Positions 23,197 to 29,905 of a stretch of DNA of 33,167 bases are shown here, one piece after another (within the stretch, counting starts at the first letter, position 1; the number at the start of each line of letters is the position of its first letter). The position numbers and the translations under genes are program-made. Origin of the DNA: an uncultured Treponema sp. (GTDB taxonomy: Bacteria; Spirochaetota; Spirochaetia; Treponematales; Treponemataceae); contig CAKZZO010000034.1 of assembly GCA_937885175.1 (NCBI GenBank), forward strand, positions 1 through 33,167, written 5' to 3'. The notes under the pieces are model-generated. The model saw nothing but the letters and a program-made list of their open reading frames with translations. It ran no database searches and had not been told where the DNA came from.

Positions 23197-23217
23197 ATTC
23201 AGTTAGCATCTCTGAAT
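23197..23217 (-). promoter_or_regulatory. Hairpin in the rplM leader
   Basis: ATTCAG and CTGAAT form a perfect 6-bp stem with a 9-nt loop within the roughly 100-nt untranslated leader between the promoter and the rplM ATG, about 35 nt before the start codon. Ribosomal-protein leaders often host autoregulatory structures; here the role is only a possibility. Confidence 0.35.
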
Positions 23218-23267
23218 CGCCAGAACGTCAGCAATGAGCAGTTGCCAACGCATATACGGGGAATATC

Positions 23268-23296
23268 ACTATACGATTTAAAAAGATTTAGGTCAA
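23268..23296 (-). promoter_or_regulatory. Strong rplM-rpsI promoter
   Basis: On the minus strand, TTGACC (23291-23296), a 17-bp spacer and TATAGT (23268-23273). The predicted leader to the rplM ATG at 23163 is about 100 nt. Confidence 0.8.
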
Positions 23297-23369
23297 GTAT
23301 TTTACCTAGAACTAACAGAACTAACGCATTACAATGCATTCGTAAGTAAGGCAAAAAGGGCACAGGCAA

Positions 23370-23632
23370 ATGTATTTCAGAAAAAAAACGAAAAATGTGT
23401 CCGCTTACGGAAAAGCACGTCTGGTTCGCACGCTGAGAGGATTGGAACTTGGACTCGCTTCGCTCGCCCTCTCAGAGTGCTCATTCAGCCGCTTACTTTT
23501 CCTACGCTGCCTCATTTTTCGCTTCGTGGCTCAATACATTTCCTCCACTCACACCCTTTTTGTCTGCATGGCAAATGCTTTTGTATGCGCTCGTCATGTG
23601 TATCGGCCGGAAAGAGGAAGGAAATTCAGGCT
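23370..23632. other. Non-coding stretch with inverted repeat, candidate dispersed element
   Basis: About 260 bp between the rplM promoter and the azlD stop show no convincing gene; the open frames are Cys/Phe/Arg-rich and lack ribosome sites. An inverted repeat CTGAGAGG/CCTCTCAG (23433-23440 and 23468-23475) encloses CGCTTCGCTCG-type sequence. The following 100 bp are strongly pyrimidine-biased on the plus strand. This resembles the low-complexity intergenic elements at about 1.0 kb and 25.0 kb in style, not in exact sequence. Confidence 0.3.
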
Positions 23633-23962
23633 TTATCTCAGAAAATGGTTCAGCACCATATAGATAATCGTACCGCCAAAAATGCTTATCATGGAATTGT
23701 TGCGCCACAAGTGCAAAAAAACCGTTGCTCCAATGCCGATAAGCGATGGAAGTCCAAAAGGAAAAGCCGTCACCTGTATGTCTTTAAGGCAATAGACAAT
23801 CAGAATCGCAATAATCATGGAAGGAATGTATTTTTCCACAAAACGGATGATTGCAGGCGGCTCTTTTTTGCTGAAAACCAGAAAAGGAAAGGCACGAAGC
23901 AAAAAAAGCAGCAGAGCAGTGGCAAGGGTTGCAGTCAGTGCGGCAAGAAGACTCAGTTTCAT
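23633..23962 (-). CDS. azlD: AzlD-family branched-chain amino-acid transport subunit
   Basis: This 109-residue membrane protein has three to four hydrophobic helices (MKLSLLAALTATLATALLLFLLRAFPFLVF; YIPSMIIAILIVYCLKDI; LPSLIGIGATVFLHLW; MISIFGGTIIYMVLNHFL). The RAFPFL and P.......YCL segments are typical of AzlD. AzlD and AzlC together export branched-chain amino acids in characterised relatives. Its ATG overlaps the azlC stop as ATGA. Confidence 0.88.
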   Translation of the reverse strand: MKLSLLAALTATLATALLLFLLRAFPFLVFSKKEPPAIIRFVEKYIPSMIIAILIVYCLKDIQVTAFPFGLPSLIGIGATVFLHLWRNNSMISIFGGTIIYMVLNHFLR

Positions 23963-24681
23963 TCAGCAGCCTCCTTTTGTTCCGCATGGAATTTTCGGCT
24001 CCGCATGACGATAAGCGCAAAAAGTCCCAGCGCAATGGCCGCAAGCAAAATGTGCTGAGCGGGCAGGATTCCCACACGAAAGAGCACAATCGCCGCAAGA
24101 GCAGTTCCTGTTCCCACCAGGGGCGGAAGCAGGTCATGGCTGGCCTTAATCTGATTTATCAGCAGAACGACAAAGAGTGCCGTCAGGGCAAAGTCAACTC
24201 CCGCAAAATCATAGGGGATAAGCGTCCCCAAAAGAGCACCAATAAGACTGCCGCTAATCCAGTAGAGCCAGTCAAAAAGCGCAATCGTTCCATAATATGC
24301 ACCTGGATCCGCATCTTTTGGCACATTCACTCCCGTCAAAAGCGCATAGGTTTCGTCAGTCAGCGCGAACATCAAAAAGTAGCGGATTTTTCCCACGTTC
24401 TTGAATTTTGAAATCAGCGACAGACCGTAAAAAATATGACGGATATTCACAAAAAACTGAGCCAGCAGAATGGCAAGCAAGGGCGTTCCAGCGGCATACA
24501 GTCCCACGGCAAGGTATTGTCCCGCACCCGCATACACGAGTACGCTCATAATGGGAGCAAGCCACCAGGGATAGCCCGCATTCACGAGCATGAGTCCAAA
24601 GGGAATGCCAATGGCAATATATCCAAAAAACACCGGAATGGTCGTCTTTATCGCCCGATGAAAATTCGAATGGTCAAGCAT
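23959..24681 (-). CDS. azlC: AzlC-family branched-chain amino-acid permease
   Basis: This 240-residue protein starts HRAIKTTIPVFFGYIAIGIPFGLMLVNAGYPWW, the AzlC N-terminal signature, followed by VYAGAGQYLAVGLYAAG, FVNIRHIFYGLSL and ALTDETYAL. Several TM helices follow. It is the large subunit of the AzlCD exporter, translationally coupled to azlD. A weak promoter may lie in the 91 bp shared with the divergent small membrane-protein gene. There is no strong Shine-Dalgarno. Confidence 0.92.
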   Translation of the reverse strand: MLDHSNFHRAIKTTIPVFFGYIAIGIPFGLMLVNAGYPWWLAPIMSVLVYAGAGQYLAVGLYAAGTPLLAILLAQFFVNIRHIFYGLSLISKFKNVGKIRYFLMFALTDETYALLTGVNVPKDADPGAYYGTIALFDWLYWISGSLIGALLGTLIPYDFAGVDFALTALFVVLLINQIKASHDLLPPLVGTGTALAAIVLFRVGILPAQHILLAAIALGLFALIVMRSRKFHAEQKEAAE

Positions 24682-24772
24682 TGTTCAACTCTATACTCTT
24701 TCTGTTGAATTTTCAAGCAAAGTATGCGATGATAGAAAAAGAGACGGTTCCGCCGCCTCACAGGAGATATAT

Positions 24773-24997
24773 ATGTTTGCAATTATTATCGGTCTCGCAC
24801 TCATCGCATTTACCGTGGCCGCATGTCTTCCCAACTGCCTTAACTGGGGTGCGGACATCATCGTAACCCTCAAAGGTGCCGCACCCGTCCTCGCCGCCTT
24901 TGTCGGACTCATCGCCGTATTCATCGGCTTTGCGGACATCAAAGACAAAAAGGAAGCAAAAAAAGAAGAAGCGGCAAAAGAAGCTGAGGAAAAATAA
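24773..24997 (+). CDS. Small two-helix membrane protein, function unknown
   Basis: This 74-residue protein has a good ribosome site (AGGAG, 7 nt before ATG). It has two hydrophobic helices (about 2-22 and 33-55) separated by LPNCLNWGADI, then a highly charged Lys/Glu/Ala tail (KDKKEAKKEEAAKEAEEK). I do not recognise a family with known function. The layout suggests an inner-membrane hairpin with a cytoplasmic charged helix. It stands alone, divergent from azlC. A -35-like TTGAAT lies about 85 bp upstream. Confidence 0.7.
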   Translation: MFAIIIGLALIAFTVAACLPNCLNWGADIIVTLKGAAPVLAAFVGLIAVFIGFADIKDKKEAKKEEAAKEAEEK

Positions 24998-24998
24998 T

Positions 24999-25090
24999 GG
25001 CGTTACCCGCTTACGCGGGTCGCTATGTCCGCCCTTCGCTACGCTCATGCGCGGCTTATTCGCCACGCACTGCGGGGCTCCCAGCGCTAA
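24999..25090. repeat. Intergenic hairpin element starting GGCGTTAC (left of R-M cassette)
   Basis: GGCGTTAC (24999-25006) leads into a perfect stem ACCCGC-TTAC-GCGGGT (25005-25020), then GC-rich low-complexity sequence with CCTTCGCTACGCTC and GCGCGGC. The same 8-mer followed at once by a hairpin occurs at 28506, beyond the R-M genes, in the same orientation. The remaining bases to the XRE gene hold no gene. Confidence 0.5.
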
Positions 25091-25123
25091 CGTTTTTCGC
25101 TGCCTGTCATTGATTCTGACACA

Positions 25124-25477
25124 CTATAGTCCATACTTTTCTACTAAAACACAAAAACTATTTTTTACCGGCTCTGGCAACACATCCAGTTTACGTAATA
25201 ACAAAGCGTATTTTTTCAACAGCTTGAAATCATCACTTGAAAATCCATTTAAATCCGCCGATCTTACTTTTACAGAGACATTTCCCGTAACAAGATATTC
25301 TACACTTACTCCAAGGGCCTGTGCAATTTTTACTGCATTATCGGCAATGGGTTCGGTATTTTTTTCTGCAAGATAGTGGTCTATCGTTCCTTTTGGGACT
25401 CCACTCTTCTCCGCCAGCTCTTTTACAATCATCCCCTGATAATTCAGTTCATCCCGCAAGTTATCTTTAAAACTCAT
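25124..25477 (-). CDS. XRE-family transcriptional regulator beside the R-M genes
   Basis: From the ATG at 25477 (MSFKDNLRDELNYQGM) the protein is 117 residues. An HTH of the Cro/CI (XRE) type spans about 6-60: IVKELAEKSGVPKGTIDHYLAEKNTEPIADNAVKIAQALGVSVEYLVTG. The remaining 55 residues are helical (SDDFKLLKKYALLLRKLDVLPEPVKNSFCVLVEKYGL), so it is longer than classic R-M controller (C) proteins of about 80 residues. It diverges from the methyltransferase gene across a palindrome-rich 134-bp gap, so regulation of itself and the R-M genes is likely. An ATG at 25495 is an alternative. Base composition is A+T-richer than the flanks. Confidence 0.85.
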   Translation of the reverse strand: MSFKDNLRDELNYQGMIVKELAEKSGVPKGTIDHYLAEKNTEPIADNAVKIAQALGVSVEYLVTGNVSVKVRSADLNGFSSDDFKLLKKYALLLRKLDVLPEPVKNSFCVLVEKYGL

Positions 25478-25506
25478 AAAAAAATGATTAAGCAAATGTG
25501 ATTATT

Positions 25507-25526
25507 TTTGTAATTAAATATACAAA
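25507..25526. promoter_or_regulatory. Candidate operator palindrome near the XRE gene
   Basis: TTTGTA and TACAAA are perfect inverted arms separated by 8 bp, 30 bp before the XRE start codon at 25477, where they would cover its promoter. Confidence 0.4.
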
Positions 25527-25547
25527 GTCGTCCATTTGTGATATAAA
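25519..25547 (+). promoter_or_regulatory. Candidate promoter of the methyltransferase-endonuclease genes
   Basis: TATACA (25519-25524), a 17-bp spacer and TATAAA (25542-25547) with TG in the extended -10 position. The predicted start, about 25554, falls inside a perfect palindrome. Confidence 0.4.
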
Positions 25548-25549
25548 AT

Positions 25550-25563
25550 AATCAAGTTTGATT
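25550..25563. promoter_or_regulatory. Candidate operator: AATCAA-GT-TTGATT
   Basis: A perfect 6-bp inverted repeat with a 2-bp centre sits just downstream of the -10 box proposed for the methyltransferase gene, a typical repressor position. Confidence 0.45.
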
Positions 25564-25593
25564 ATCAGATGTACATAATTACACATATCTGAT
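25564..25593. promoter_or_regulatory. Interrupted palindrome before the methyltransferase gene
   Basis: ATCAGAT (25564-25570) and ATCTGAT (25587-25593) form perfect 7-bp arms 16 bp apart, directly next to the AATCAA/TTGATT palindrome and 18 bp before the ATG. It could be a second operator or an mRNA hairpin near the ribosome site. Confidence 0.4.
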
Positions 25594-25611
25594 TTCTCAC
25601 TTAAGGTTGCC

Positions 25612-26706
25612 ATGTCACATAGCCATAACAAGCCGTTCATAAAATGGGCTGGCGGTAAGGAAAAAGAGCTAGCAATAATAGAAGAACATCTTCCTTCACA
25701 TTTTAAACGCTACATAGAACCATTTGTAGGTGGCGGTGCCGTATTTCTAAACACTGATGCCCAGGAATTTTTTATAAACGACAAATCCCACGAACTCATT
25801 TCGCTTTATAAACTTATTCAAAGTGAAAACAGCGTCTTTTTTAATTGCCTCCATGGAATATGTACAAAATGGGACAGCATTGCCGTCTTTTCAGAGCAAC
25901 ATGCGGCTGAATTTCAGTCACTCTATACAGATTCTTCTGACACCCAGATTGAAGGTTTTATTCAGTTGCACGAAAAAGAATTCAGCAGTCTTCTTCTTGA
26001 TGCAAGTCACAAACATATCCTTCTTTCAGAAATAAAAAAAAATCTTACATCAAAATTAAAGAGAATTAAAAAGATAGCATTGCAAAAAGGCGGAATAACT
26101 ACACCTGAGATATACGAGAATTTAGAATGTTCATTACACAGTGCCTTTTATATGTATATCAGGCATTTGTACAATACGGTTTCATTTACGGGCAATACAG
26201 AATTTTACACCGCCCTCTTCTATTTTATTCGTGAATACTGTTATTCCTCTATGTTCCGCTACAATGCTCAGGGAAAGTTTAATGTGCCTTACGGAGGAAT
26301 AAGTTATGACAAGAAAAACTTCTCTGACAAAATCAGTAAACTTTCTTCTCCATTTCTTATAACAAAACTTAAGACTACAAAAATCGAAAACAAAGATTTC
26401 CAGCCTTTTTTGGACAGCATTCACCTTTCAAAAGAAGATTTTATCTTTTTGGATCCCCCATATGACACTGAGTTTTCAACCTACACAAAGAATACATTCG
26501 GCAAATCCGACCAAGAACGCCTTTGCGATTATTTAAAAACCACTCCGGCACAATGGATGCTGGTTATAAAGAAAACACCACTAATAGACAAGTTATACAA
26601 AGAGTTCAATATATTTGCATTCAGCAAACAATATCTTGTGAGTTTTAAAAACCGCAATAAAAAGGATGCAACCCATTTGCTTATCACAAACTACAAGGAG
26701 AACTAG
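25612..26706 (+). CDS. D12-class (Dam/DpnM-type) adenine-specific DNA methyltransferase
   Basis: This 364-residue protein begins FIKWAGGKEKEL and YIEPFVGGGAVFLN, the motif X/motif I block of alpha-class N6-adenine methyltransferases such as Dam and DpnM, followed by FFINDKSHELI. The catalytic motif IV is FLDPPYDTEF near residue 280. A long helical insert lies between (about 70-200), where target recognition sits. The likely product is N6-methyladenine in a GATC-containing site; the specificity is inferred. It is followed after 4 bp by an AlwI-family endonuclease, so it is the protective half of a type II R-M system. A+T-rich codon use sets it apart from neighbours and suggests transfer. Confidence 0.9.
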   Translation: MSHSHNKPFIKWAGGKEKELAIIEEHLPSHFKRYIEPFVGGGAVFLNTDAQEFFINDKSHELISLYKLIQSENSVFFNCLHGICTKWDSIAVFSEQHAAEFQSLYTDSSDTQIEGFIQLHEKEFSSLLLDASHKHILLSEIKKNLTSKLKRIKKIALQKGGITTPEIYENLECSLHSAFYMYIRHLYNTVSFTGNTEFYTALFYFIREYCYSSMFRYNAQGKFNVPYGGISYDKKNFSDKISKLSSPFLITKLKTTKIENKDFQPFLDSIHLSKEDFIFLDPPYDTEFSTYTKNTFGKSDQERLCDYLKTTPAQWMLVIKKTPLIDKLYKEFNIFAFSKQYLVSFKNRNKKDATHLLITNYKEN

Positions 26707-26710
26707 CAAT

Positions 26711-28483
26711 ATGGCCAGTTGGGGATGGAGGACAAAACCGCGAAGTACAATCAGAACCGTCCAGTGGTTCACTGAATTTGGAAAGCTGAACGGAAAAAAC
26801 TGGAATGAAGAAACTCCTGACGCAGAAAGTGCATATGACCATAAAAAAGTTCATCCAGTCAGACGACTTTACACATACAACGCCCACTCTGATGAAAATG
26901 AAGCTATCGCTAAACTCAGCATAGAGCAATACAGTTCTGGAAAATATGACCAGAATGAAGCCGAAGGGGATGCCCGTAATGACAAAGCAACATATGAGTT
27001 TTTTGGCTTTGGTTTTGTAGACGAAAAGGGGGTCATTCATTCGACAAAAGTTGGAAATCTTATTCTGGAAAATAATTTTGACAGCGAAGATTTTTTAAAG
27101 CAAATTCTTAAGATGAATTTTCCAAACGCATCGTACAAAAAAAGTGAAATCGGTGCATGGCACATATTTCCCATGCATGTGCTGATTCAGGCGTTGCAAA
27201 AATTCGATTCCCTAAACAGAAGCGAATTGATTTTGCTGTTTGGATGTACAAAAGAAGACATGATACCGCAAACACTGACGGCAATTTCAAAATTCAAAGC
27301 AGAATATCAAAGTCTGCAGAACAAGCAGAAAAACATCAAATTACTTTGCGAAAAAATCTACACAGACACGTATGGCAGGCTCGACAATAAGATTGACTCC
27401 ATGTACGATTACGCCGACGCTTTTGCCCGAGCGCTATTATATACAGGACTATTCTCTTCACATGGGCCGGGAATTTCTGCCAAAATACGCATTGCAGAGC
27501 ATTCTAAATTAAAGTTCAGGCTTCTGGCTAAAAACTATGTTTTTTCATATAACACTTGGAAAAGTGAATCAGAGTATTGGGAGTGGTTTGGAAATCCAGA
27601 TGCAATTTGCCTTCCTTGGGATGATTCCGCAAACAGAAAGCTGATTATTCAAGAGAAGATTAACCTAATCAGACAGTTGGAAAGTGTATCGGCAGGAGTT
27701 ACTGCGCAAAAAATTCAAAATGATCTGCAAGGCATTACCAGCATCTTTTCCCATACAAACTCGGACACAGATACAAAAAAACTTGAAAAACAGTTAATCA
27801 CTTATATTACAAATGTAAACGAGAGTAATTTTATACACCATCTCGCATTTACCGAACAGTCAAGGCAAGAAATTCTAAATCGCTTTATGCTCATTCTGAA
27901 GGACGATGATATGAGCGCTCTCTGGCTGGAAGTAAACACATGGAAATCCCTGCTTGCAATACAAGGGGACAAGCAGTTAAAGCGTAATTTTAACATTGAG
28001 GAAGATTTAACGCCAAAAAGTTTCGCACCGGGAATTGGAAATACACCGGATATGGAATTGTATGCCGGAAGCTATATCATTCTGCCGGAGGTATCCCTAA
28101 TGACAGGCATACGCCAATGGGAACATGAGGGATCAAGCGTTATAGATCATGTTTATAAATTTATAAAAGAAAATGATGACAAAAATGTATTCGGACTGTT
28201 CATTTCCTCAAGCATAAACATCCGCACCAAATGGCAGTTTTTTATTCTGAACAAAGAAAGTTGGATTGGAAAACCCGTACCTGTCATACCGATGACCATT
28301 ACCATGTATTCAGATGTTATTGCCTTTATATATGAACAGGAGGTACCGATAATGGATTTCATTTCACTTCTGGTTAATATACATCACTTATCTTTAGTAA
28401 GCGCAAACTTTGACAGTTGGTATAATGACAGCGAAAAAGTCATAAATTCCTGGAAGAATAAAATCATACAAAGCAGTATTTAA
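26711..28483 (+). CDS. AlwI-family type II restriction endonuclease
   Basis: The protein is 590 residues from the ATG at 26711 (MASWGWRTKPRSTIRTVQWF), with AAGGAG 10 nt upstream inside the end of the methyltransferase gene. An open frame extends 45 bp further upstream but overlaps that gene. The C-terminal part holds a PD-(D/E)XK-like core: NTPDMELYAGSYIILPEVSL, with the Asp and a later Glu-Val-Ser strand, then TGIRQWEHEGSSVIDHV. This arrangement resembles the AlwI/BstNBI/MlyI group of asymmetric-site cutters. The N-terminal 300 residues are largely helical and would recognise DNA. AlwI cuts near GGATC and is blocked by methylation of the inner GATC, which fits a single D12 methyltransferase as partner. 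Family call is from recognised motifs only; the recognition site is inference. Confidence 0.72.
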   Translation: MASWGWRTKPRSTIRTVQWFTEFGKLNGKNWNEETPDAESAYDHKKVHPVRRLYTYNAHSDENEAIAKLSIEQYSSGKYDQNEAEGDARNDKATYEFFGFGFVDEKGVIHSTKVGNLILENNFDSEDFLKQILKMNFPNASYKKSEIGAWHIFPMHVLIQALQKFDSLNRSELILLFGCTKEDMIPQTLTAISKFKAEYQSLQNKQKNIKLLCEKIYTDTYGRLDNKIDSMYDYADAFARALLYTGLFSSHGPGISAKIRIAEHSKLKFRLLAKNYVFSYNTWKSESEYWEWFGNPDAICLPWDDSANRKLIIQEKINLIRQLESVSAGVTAQKIQNDLQGITSIFSHTNSDTDTKKLEKQLITYITNVNESNFIHHLAFTEQSRQEILNRFMLILKDDDMSALWLEVNTWKSLLAIQGDKQLKRNFNIEEDLTPKSFAPGIGNTPDMELYAGSYIILPEVSLMTGIRQWEHEGSSVIDHVYKFIKENDDKNVFGLFISSSINIRTKWQFFILNKESWIGKPVPVIPMTITMYSDVIAFIYEQEVPIMDFISLLVNIHHLSLVSANFDSWYNDSEKVINSWKNKIIQSSI

Positions 28484-28505
28484 TCTTTTTGTAAAAGAAG
28501 ACGGG

Positions 28506-28582
28506 GGCGTTACGGGGGCATCCCCGTTAGAAAGGGGTATGGGTGCAACAGCGTGCACCCTAGGGGAAAGGCTTTTCCCCTA
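28506..28582. repeat. Intergenic three-hairpin element starting GGCGTTAC (right of R-M cassette)
   Basis: GGCGTTAC (28506-28513) leads into three consecutive perfect hairpins: ACGGGG/CCCCGT (28512-28527, 4-nt loop), GGGTGCA/TGCACCC (28541-28560, 6-nt loop) and TAGGGGAAA/TTTCCCCTA (28561-28582, 4-nt loop). The third has the same core as the hairpin at 1013-1033 in reverse orientation, and the 8-mer plus hairpin is shared with 24999. The 130 bp from here to potA hold no gene; CCGCCG/CGGTGG near 28677-28692 is one more small inverted repeat. Confidence 0.6.
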
Positions 28583-28711
28583 AAAATAATCGAAATAAAT
28601 CCCTCAAATCTATTGATAAGATTGCGCTTTCGTTCTATTGTAAATCCTATGCATTGTTTTCTGCACGACATCAAGCCGCCGTCAACGGTGGATTAGGCTA
28701 GAGGAAAAAGA

Positions 28712-29905
28712 GTGAAAGGAAGTCAGGTTACTATTGACCACGTGTCAAAGCGGTTCGGTGATTTTGTCGCCCTGGACGACATTAACATTACAATCAAACC
28801 GGGGGAATTCTTCTCCCTGCTTGGTCCCTCAGGTTGTGGAAAGACAACTTTGCTGCGTATCATTGCCGGATTTGAATATCCTGACGAGGGTGCGGTACTG
28901 TTTGATGATGAAAATGTCATTCCCTTTCCGCCAAACAAGCGTCAGTCAAATACGGTTTTTCAGACCTATGCCCTCTTTCCCCACTTGAGCGTGTATGATA
29001 ACGTTGCTTTTCCGCTCAAACTAAAAAAACTTTCCAAAGATGAGATTGACGCAAAGGTACGCGAATACTTAAAACTTGTGCAGCTTGAAGCGCATATGTT
29101 CAAAAAGCCCAACCAGCTTTCTGGCGGTCAGCGTCAGCGTGTTGCTATTGCCCGCGCATTGATTAACGAGCCAAAGGTCCTGCTTTTGGACGAACCGCTT
29201 TCTGCATTGGATGCAAAACTGCGGGCAAACCTGCTGATTGACTTGGATGCACTGCATGACAAAATCGGCATTACCTTCATTTATGTTACCCACGACCAGA
29301 GCGAGGCTTTGGCAGTAAGCGACCGTATTGCCGTTATGAACAGCGGTCACGTGCTGCAGGTGGGCACGCCTTTTGAAATTTACGAAAGCCCCGCAACGCA
29401 GTTTGTCGCCCAGTTTATCGGCGAGACGAATCTCTTTGAAAGCACGGTGGTAAAGTGTGAGGAATACAAGGTGCCGGGCAAGACTGACATTGAGCACATG
29501 GTCACGCTGCACACACCAGCTCTTGGCATGCAGGCTCAGCTCACGGGAGAAACTGCGGCTACGCGTGAAGAAGACAAGAATATTCTGGTCACCGACTACG
29601 AACATACCGACGAGGGACAGAAAGTAGCATTTACTATCCGCCCCGAAAAAATCCGCATTACGCTGGAAGAACCTAAATTTGCCGGACGCAAGGACATCAA
29701 CGTCTTTAAGGGCGTGGTGGAAGAACCAGTCTACACAGGTTTCCAGTCAAAATTCTATGTGCGTCTTGAAAACGGAACGATTGTCAAGGTCTTTAAGCAG
29801 CATACGAATTATCTTGATGACGGGCCCGAAATTGCATGGAAAGACACTGTGTACATTTCATGGGCGGCAAACGACGGCTATATCGTAGAGGACATCCATA
29901 AATGA
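28712..29905 (+). CDS. potA: Spermidine/putrescine ABC transporter ATP-binding protein PotA
   Basis: This 397-residue ABC ATPase has Walker A GPSGCGKTT (about 38-46), the signature LSGGQRQRVAIARAL (about 134-148), Walker B VLLLDEPLSALD and the switch His in YVTHDQSEAL. The C-terminal about 150 residues form the MOI/TOBE regulatory part (VAFTIRPEKIRI). It starts at GTG 28712 with GAGG 8 nt upstream. It powers polyamine import with PotBC. Its stop overlaps potB as ATGA. Confidence 0.95.
   Translation: MKGSQVTIDHVSKRFGDFVALDDINITIKPGEFFSLLGPSGCGKTTLLRIIAGFEYPDEGAVLFDDENVIPFPPNKRQSNTVFQTYALFPHLSVYDNVAFPLKLKKLSKDEIDAKVREYLKLVQLEAHMFKKPNQLSGGQRQRVAIARALINEPKVLLLDEPLSALDAKLRANLLIDLDALHDKIGITFIYVTHDQSEALAVSDRIAVMNSGHVLQVGTPFEIYESPATQFVAQFIGETNLFESTVVKCEEYKVPGKTDIEHMVTLHTPALGMQAQLTGETAATREEDKNILVTDYEHTDEGQKVAFTIRPEKIRITLEEPKFAGRKDINVFKGVVEEPVYTGFQSKFYVRLENGTIVKVFKQHTNYLDDGPEIAWKDTVYISWAANDGYIVEDIHK

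Noticed and set aside
23370..23663. 97-codon plus-strand frame in the rplM-azlD gap
   Set aside because: It is Cys/Phe/Arg-rich, has no Shine-Dalgarno, and overlaps an inverted repeat; it does not look like a protein.
24999..28582. A transposon or insertion sequence carrying the R-M genes
   Set aside because: No transposase, integrase or terminal inverted repeats pairing the two ends; the bracketing elements are same-orientation hairpins only.
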